DNA of 64,000 nt from Mangrovimonas yunxiaonensis (GTDB lineage Bacteria; Bacteroidota; Bacteroidia; Flavobacteriales; Flavobacteriaceae): assembly GCF_000733475.1 (NCBI RefSeq), contig NZ_JPFK01000007.1:554501-618500 (forward strand). Direction: 5' to 3'. A program made the translations under genes and the position numbers. Below, piece after piece: positions 60,645 through 64,000 of the stretch. The notes beneath the pieces were generated by a model that made no database searches, had not been told where the DNA came from, and saw nothing but the letters and a program-made list of their open reading frames with translations. Positions within the stretch are counted from its first letter, which is position 1; each line of letters begins with the position of its first letter.

Positions 60645-61802
60645 ATGGAGAATAATTTTAACATGGTTGCCAAAACCTTATTTGGCTTTGAAGAATTACT
60701 AGCTAAAGAGCTAAGACAATTAGGTGCTCAAGACGTGAAAGTGGGGGTGAGAAACGTAAGTTTTGTAGGTGATAAAGGCTTTATGTACAAGGCCAATTTG
60801 GGTTTGCGTACAGCAATAAAAATATTAAAACCTATTAAAACGTTTCAGTTGCACCATGAAGACGATTTGTATAAGATGGTCTATAAGTTGCCATGGGAGA
60901 AGTATTTAAAACCAACGGGAACTTTAGCGGTTGATGCTACGGTACACTCCAACGTGTTTAAGCACTCGAAATACGTGGCGTTACGTACCAAGGATGCTAT
61001 TGTTGATAAGTTTAGGGATACCACAGGAAAACGCCCCGATGTGGATTTAAGGTTTCCCGATTTAAAAATAAATGTCCATATCGATAGGCAGCGTTGTACC
61101 ATTTCCTTAGACAGCTCTGGCGAGTCTCTGCACCAACGTGGGTACAAATTGGCAACAAACATAGCGCCAATTAACGAGGTTCTGGCCGCCGGTATGATTA
61201 TGCTGTCTGGCTGGGATGGACAGAGCGATTTTATAGACCCCATGTGTGGTAGTGGTACCATTTTGGCCGAAGCCGCTATGATTGCCTGCAACATACCGCC
61301 AAACTTAATGCGTAAAGAGTTTGCTTTTGAGCGTTGGCAGGACTGGGATGTCGATCTTTTTGAAACGATTGAAGCGTCACTACTGAAGAAAACACGGGAT
61401 TTTCACTACAAAATTATAGGGTACGATAAAGCCCCGTCTGCAGTAAGAAAAGCCAAAGACAACATAAAAAATGCGCATTTAGAGGATTTTGTAACCATAG
61501 CGCATGAAGATTTCTTTAAAACCGAAAAGCCAACAGAAGGCAAGTTGCACATGGTATTCAACCCGCCCTATGGCGAGCGTTTGGAGATTAATATGGAGCA
61601 GTTTTATAAAGCCATTGGTGACACCCTAAAGCAAAGCTACCCAGGAACGGATGCTTGGCTCATTACATCAAACTTAGAAGCGTTAAAACACGTTGGTTTG
61701 CGCCCCTCAAGAAAAATAAAACTGTTTAACGGAAAACTAGAATCCCGTTTGGTAAAATACGTGATGTACGAAGGCAGTAAAAAAGCCAAATTTAATAGCT
61801 AA
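60645..61802 (+). CDS. THUMP-domain 23S rRNA (guanine-N2)-methyltransferase, RlmL-like
   Basis: The 385-residue protein has an N-terminal ferredoxin-like/THUMP region (~1-165, FGFEELLAKELRQLGA) and a C-terminal methyltransferase domain with FIDPMCGSGTILAEAAM and the catalytic NPPYGERL motif of N2-guanine methyltransferases. It resembles the N-terminal methyltransferase of E. coli RlmL, which modifies G2445 of 23S rRNA; the RlmK half is missing. It acts in the cytoplasm. Confidence 0.92.
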   Translation: MENNFNMVAKTLFGFEELLAKELRQLGAQDVKVGVRNVSFVGDKGFMYKANLGLRTAIKILKPIKTFQLHHEDDLYKMVYKLPWEKYLKPTGTLAVDATVHSNVFKHSKYVALRTKDAIVDKFRDTTGKRPDVDLRFPDLKINVHIDRQRCTISLDSSGESLHQRGYKLATNIAPINEVLAAGMIMLSGWDGQSDFIDPMCGSGTILAEAAMIACNIPPNLMRKEFAFERWQDWDVDLFETIEASLLKKTRDFHYKIIGYDKAPSAVRKAKDNIKNAHLEDFVTIAHEDFFKTEKPTEGKLHMVFNPPYGERLEINMEQFYKAIGDTLKQSYPGTDAWLITSNLEALKHVGLRPSRKIKLFNGKLESRLVKYVMYEGSKKAKFNS

Positions 61803-61902
61803 CAGGTCGTGCAAACAATAAAAATTGTAAAAAAACACTGATTAAAAAAACCAAAAGACCAGTGTTGTTCGTAACTTTAACACGAACACTAAAATATCTT
61901 AT

Positions 61903-62112
61903 ATGAAAACAATTATCAAAACAATGCTTTTGTCCTCTGTAGTTTTTGTGTTATCGTGCAGAGACGATAATAAAGAAAAAGAAGCAGAAGAAACACAAGC
62001 CGTTGTCGAGCAAATTGAAGCTGCAGAAGTAGAAGTAAAACAAGCTGCCGAAAACGTTCATGAAAATGAAGAAGCGCTTAAAACAGCTATGAAAGAACTA
62101 GATAGTATCTAA
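61903..62112 (+). CDS. Small acidic lipoprotein
   Basis: The 69-residue product has a lipoprotein signal with lipobox VLSC (Cys19) followed by an Asp/Glu-rich helical tail with heptad-like spacing. It starts 17 bases before the coiled-coil gene, in the same direction, so the two are probably co-expressed. No known family. It may be a small envelope stress protein; this is a guess from composition. Confidence 0.75.
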   Translation: MKTIIKTMLLSSVVFVLSCRDDNKEKEAEETQAVVEQIEAAEVEVKQAAENVHENEEALKTAMKELDSI

Positions 62113-62129
62113 ATAAAAAAAAGAAAACC

Positions 62130-62765
62130 ATGAAAGTGATAAAAAGAATGGCTTTGCTTGCCGTGTTGCTAACGTTTGCGTTAAATACAGCAACGGCTCA
62201 AGAAAAAGCAAATAAAAACAAAATAGAGAAAGCAGTAAAAAACGAAGCGAAAGCTGTAAAGAACGATAAGGTTAAAGCAACCAAAGAAAAAGGCAAAGCG
62301 CTTAAATCTGAAGCCAATGAAATGGCTAAAGAGAATAAAGAGCAAGCGAAAGAGCAGGCTCAGAAAATGAAGGAGAAAAAAGAGGCGCTACAACACGAGG
62401 CGAAAGAGGTTAAAGGAAAAGCCCACGCTTACGGCCAAAATAAAGAAGGCTTATCCGGACGCGAGTTTGGACAGGCTAGAGCTGCAGAAGCTAAGTCTAT
62501 GCTTAAAGAAGAAAAGCGTAAGTTAGAAGAAGATGAAGTAACGTTAGAGCGCAACAAAAAACGCATATACGAGGCCAGAGAACGTTTGCGAACAACTAAA
62601 GAAGAAGGTGAAATTTCTGAAGAGGAGCTAAAGCTTAAAGAGGAAAAAATCTTGAATGCCGAACGAGCATTAAAAGACTTCGAAGCGGCCATTCAAAAAA
62701 AGAAAGCCGTTATAAAGGAGCAGGGTGTTTTACTTTCTAAGCTTTACCAAGAGGAAAAACAATAG
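62130..62765 (+). CDS. Exported coiled-coil protein
   Basis: The 211-residue protein has a signal peptide (residues 1-23, ending ATAQ) and is otherwise almost all Lys, Glu and Ala heptads over ~25-205. This would form a long periplasmic coiled coil. A similar sequence is found in many Bacteroidetes small envelope proteins, but I do not recognise a named family. It is coupled with the small lipoprotein. A terminator follows. Confidence 0.8.
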   Translation: MKVIKRMALLAVLLTFALNTATAQEKANKNKIEKAVKNEAKAVKNDKVKATKEKGKALKSEANEMAKENKEQAKEQAQKMKEKKEALQHEAKEVKGKAHAYGQNKEGLSGREFGQARAAEAKSMLKEEKRKLEEDEVTLERNKKRIYEARERLRTTKEEGEISEEELKLKEEKILNAERALKDFEAAIQKKKAVIKEQGVLLSKLYQEEKQ

Positions 62766-62790
62766 GCTTTCTTCAAAAAAAATAAACATT

Positions 62791-62816
62791 AAAGTGCTAC
62801 AGTTTTGTAGCACTTT
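62791..62816 (+). terminator. Rho-independent terminator after the coiled-coil gene
   Basis: AAAGTGCTACA and TGTAGCACTTT form an 11-bp stem with a four-base loop, then T8. The recG gene converges on it. Confidence 0.92.
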
Positions 62817-62838
62817 TTTTATGGCGTGGTAAAAGCTG

Positions 62839-64000
62839 TTAACTAATGTAGTTCCAGATGTTTTTAAACTTGCTAAGCTGCCTGTAGGTCTCCAAAACAA
62901 CTTTGTTTTTAGGTAAAGCTAACTTTGGATCTTCTTGCAAGAGTTTTTTAGCGTAATAACGCGCACTTTGTAAAATAGCCTTGTCTTTAATAATATTGGC
63001 AATTTTAAGGTTAAGAACGCCGCTTTGTTGCGTTCCCATAATATCGCCTGGGCCGCGAAGCTTTAAATCCACTTCGGCAATTTCAAAGCCGTCATTTGTG
63101 CTAACCATGGTCTCTAAACGGGTCTTACTATCGTTAGAGAGTTTATGACTGGTCATTAAAATACAATAACTTTGTTCGGCACCTCGGCCAACACGGCCCC
63201 GTAACTGGTGGAGTTGCGATAGGCCAAACCGCTCGGCACTTTCAATAACCATAACCGATGCGTTAGGCACATTAACACCCACCTCAATTACCGTAGTAGC
63301 TACCATAATTTGCGTTTCACCTTTGGCAAAACGTTGCATTTCATAATCCTTGTCGGCGGGTTTCATTTGTCCATGCACTATGGAAATTTGATATTTTGGT
63401 GCGGGAAAATCACGGGCAATACTTTCGTAACCATCCATCAAATCCTTATAGTCCATTTTTTCGCTTTCTTGAATTAATGGATATACGATATATACCTGCC
63501 TGCCTTTGTCGATTTCATCCCGAATAAATCGGAAGACTTTTAAGCGATTATTATCGTATCTATGCACTGTTTTTACAGGGCGCCTTCCCGGAGGTAATTC
63601 ATCGATAATCGAGAGGTCTAAATCGCCATAAACCGACATAGCCAAAGTGCGGGGAATAGGGGTGGCCGTCATGACCAAAATATGTGGTGGATGGTCGGTG
63701 CCTTTATGCCATAATTTGCTTCTTTGCGCCACACCAAAACGGTGCTGTTCATCTATAATGGCGAGTCCTAAATGTTTAAATTTCACCTTGTCTTCAAGTA
63801 AGGCGTGCGTGCCAATTAAGATCTGTAAATCGCCATTTTCTAAAGATTCATGAATGTGTTTTCTTTCTAAAGTGTTGGTTGAGCCTGTGAGTATTTTTAT
63901 ACTGATATTCAGCATGTTACACCAATCTAAAAGTCCGTTATAGTGCTGAACTGACAAAATTTCAGTCGGTGCCATTAGACAGGCTTGAAAACCGTTGTCA
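62839..64000 (-). CDS. recG: ATP-dependent DNA helicase RecG (C-terminal part)
   Basis: The 386-odd visible residues are the helicase core and C-terminus; the frame is open to the right edge (DNGFQACLMAPTEIL runs upstream of the first Met), so the N-terminal wedge domain is outside. Seen: APTEILSVQHY (motif Ia), IGTHALL (Ib), DEQHRFGV (DEAD-like box), MTATPIPRTLAMSVYGD (III), and QLHQLRGRVGRGAEQSYC (VI) with PGDIMGTQQSG after it. RecG rewinds and remodels stalled replication forks and Holliday junctions. Confidence 0.95.
   Translation of the reverse strand, partial: DNGFQACLMAPTEILSVQHYNGLLDWCNMLNISIKILTGSTNTLERKHIHESLENGDLQILIGTHALLEDKVKFKHLGLAIIDEQHRFGVAQRSKLWHKGTDHPPHILVMTATPIPRTLAMSVYGDLDLSIIDELPPGRRPVKTVHRYDNNRLKVFRFIRDEIDKGRQVYIVYPLIQESEKMDYKDLMDGYESIARDFPAPKYQISIVHGQMKPADKDYEMQRFAKGETQIMVATTVIEVGVNVPNASVMVIESAERFGLSQLHQLRGRVGRGAEQSYCILMTSHKLSNDSKTRLETMVSTNDGFEIAEVDLKLRGPGDIMGTQQSGVLNLKIANIIKDKAILQSARYYAKKLLQEDPKLALPKNKVVLETYRQLSKFKNIWNYIS

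Noticed and set aside
61834-61866. Inverted repeat AACACTG/CAGTGTT after the RlmL-like gene as a terminator
   Set aside because: The loop is long and no T-run follows.
1-64000. tRNA, rRNA or riboswitch
   Set aside because: No tRNA arm pattern, rRNA segment or known riboswitch core was recognised in the intergenic regions.

Overview
The window is a 64 kb chromosomal segment of a member of the Bacteroidetes, almost certainly a marine-type Flavobacteriaceae. Evidence: a fused gliding-motility ABC component (GldF-GldG), a secreted protein with a type IX secretion C-terminal domain, a fused CcsBA cytochrome c biogenesis protein, DUF4294, DUF4268 and DUF2520 proteins, and promoters with the Bacteroidetes -7 element TAnnTTTG. 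No rRNA, tRNA, prophage or CRISPR array was seen. The window cuts a KdsC-like phosphatase at the left edge and recG at the right edge.

Layout. 1-5.8 kb: a KdsC/DUF2520 pair, a Crp/Fnr regulator divergent from a small membrane protein and a group III truncated haemoglobin, then ccsBA. 6.3-20.2 kb: a sulfur-handling region with a Crp/Fnr regulator, TauE-type exporter, persulfide dioxygenase-rhodanese fusion, rhodanese, haem lipoprotein, thioredoxin, thiol-methyltransferase-like protein, a TolC/MFP/RND efflux operon ending in a PII-like protein and DUF2892, and two half-size YeeE/YedE thiosulfate-type transporters. 20.3-27.6 kb: a visibly AT-rich block with a LytS/LytTR two-component pair and the T9SS cargo and lipoprotein next to it. 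27.8-34.5 kb: housekeeping genes dnaN, gldFG, ABM, SAM hydrolase, phoH, purC. 34.6-45 kb: a DsbA-like lipoprotein with divergent HxlR regulator, a META-domain lipoprotein, an AraC regulator divergent from aldehyde dehydrogenase-DUF779-acs, a third Crp/Fnr regulator with YceI, and an MFS exporter. 45.2-50.2 kb: an NtrB/NtrC-like pair followed by a sigma-54 promoter driving a small Cys protein, glutamate dehydrogenase, a GreA/Rnk-like protein and an unknown protein. 50.2-54.6 kb: a biotin-dependent acyl-CoA carboxylase operon interrupted by a GIY-YIG nuclease gene bracketed by two copies of a hairpin-repeat array. 54.6-64 kb: PrsW, NUDIX, M42 peptidase, DUF4294, HlyIII, DUF4268, ZIP, methyltransferases, small envelope proteins and recG.

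The strongest new signal is regulatory. Four perfect or near-perfect GTAAC-N4-GTTAC palindromes precede tauE, the persulfide dioxygenase fusion, the rhodanese and the TolC/RND operon, and in all four exactly 22 bases separate the palindrome from a TAnnTTTG-like -7 element. Two other palindromes of different sequence, next to the two other Crp/Fnr genes, show the same 22-base spacing. This is class-II activator geometry and ties the RND pump to the sulfur genes. The second is the GIY-YIG gene fitted within a few bases between two ~255-265 bp direct copies of an array of hairpins whose stems vary by compensatory changes; the right copy also supplies the stop codon of the biotin carboxylase gene. 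All functional statements rest on motif recognition by eye; no database search was run.
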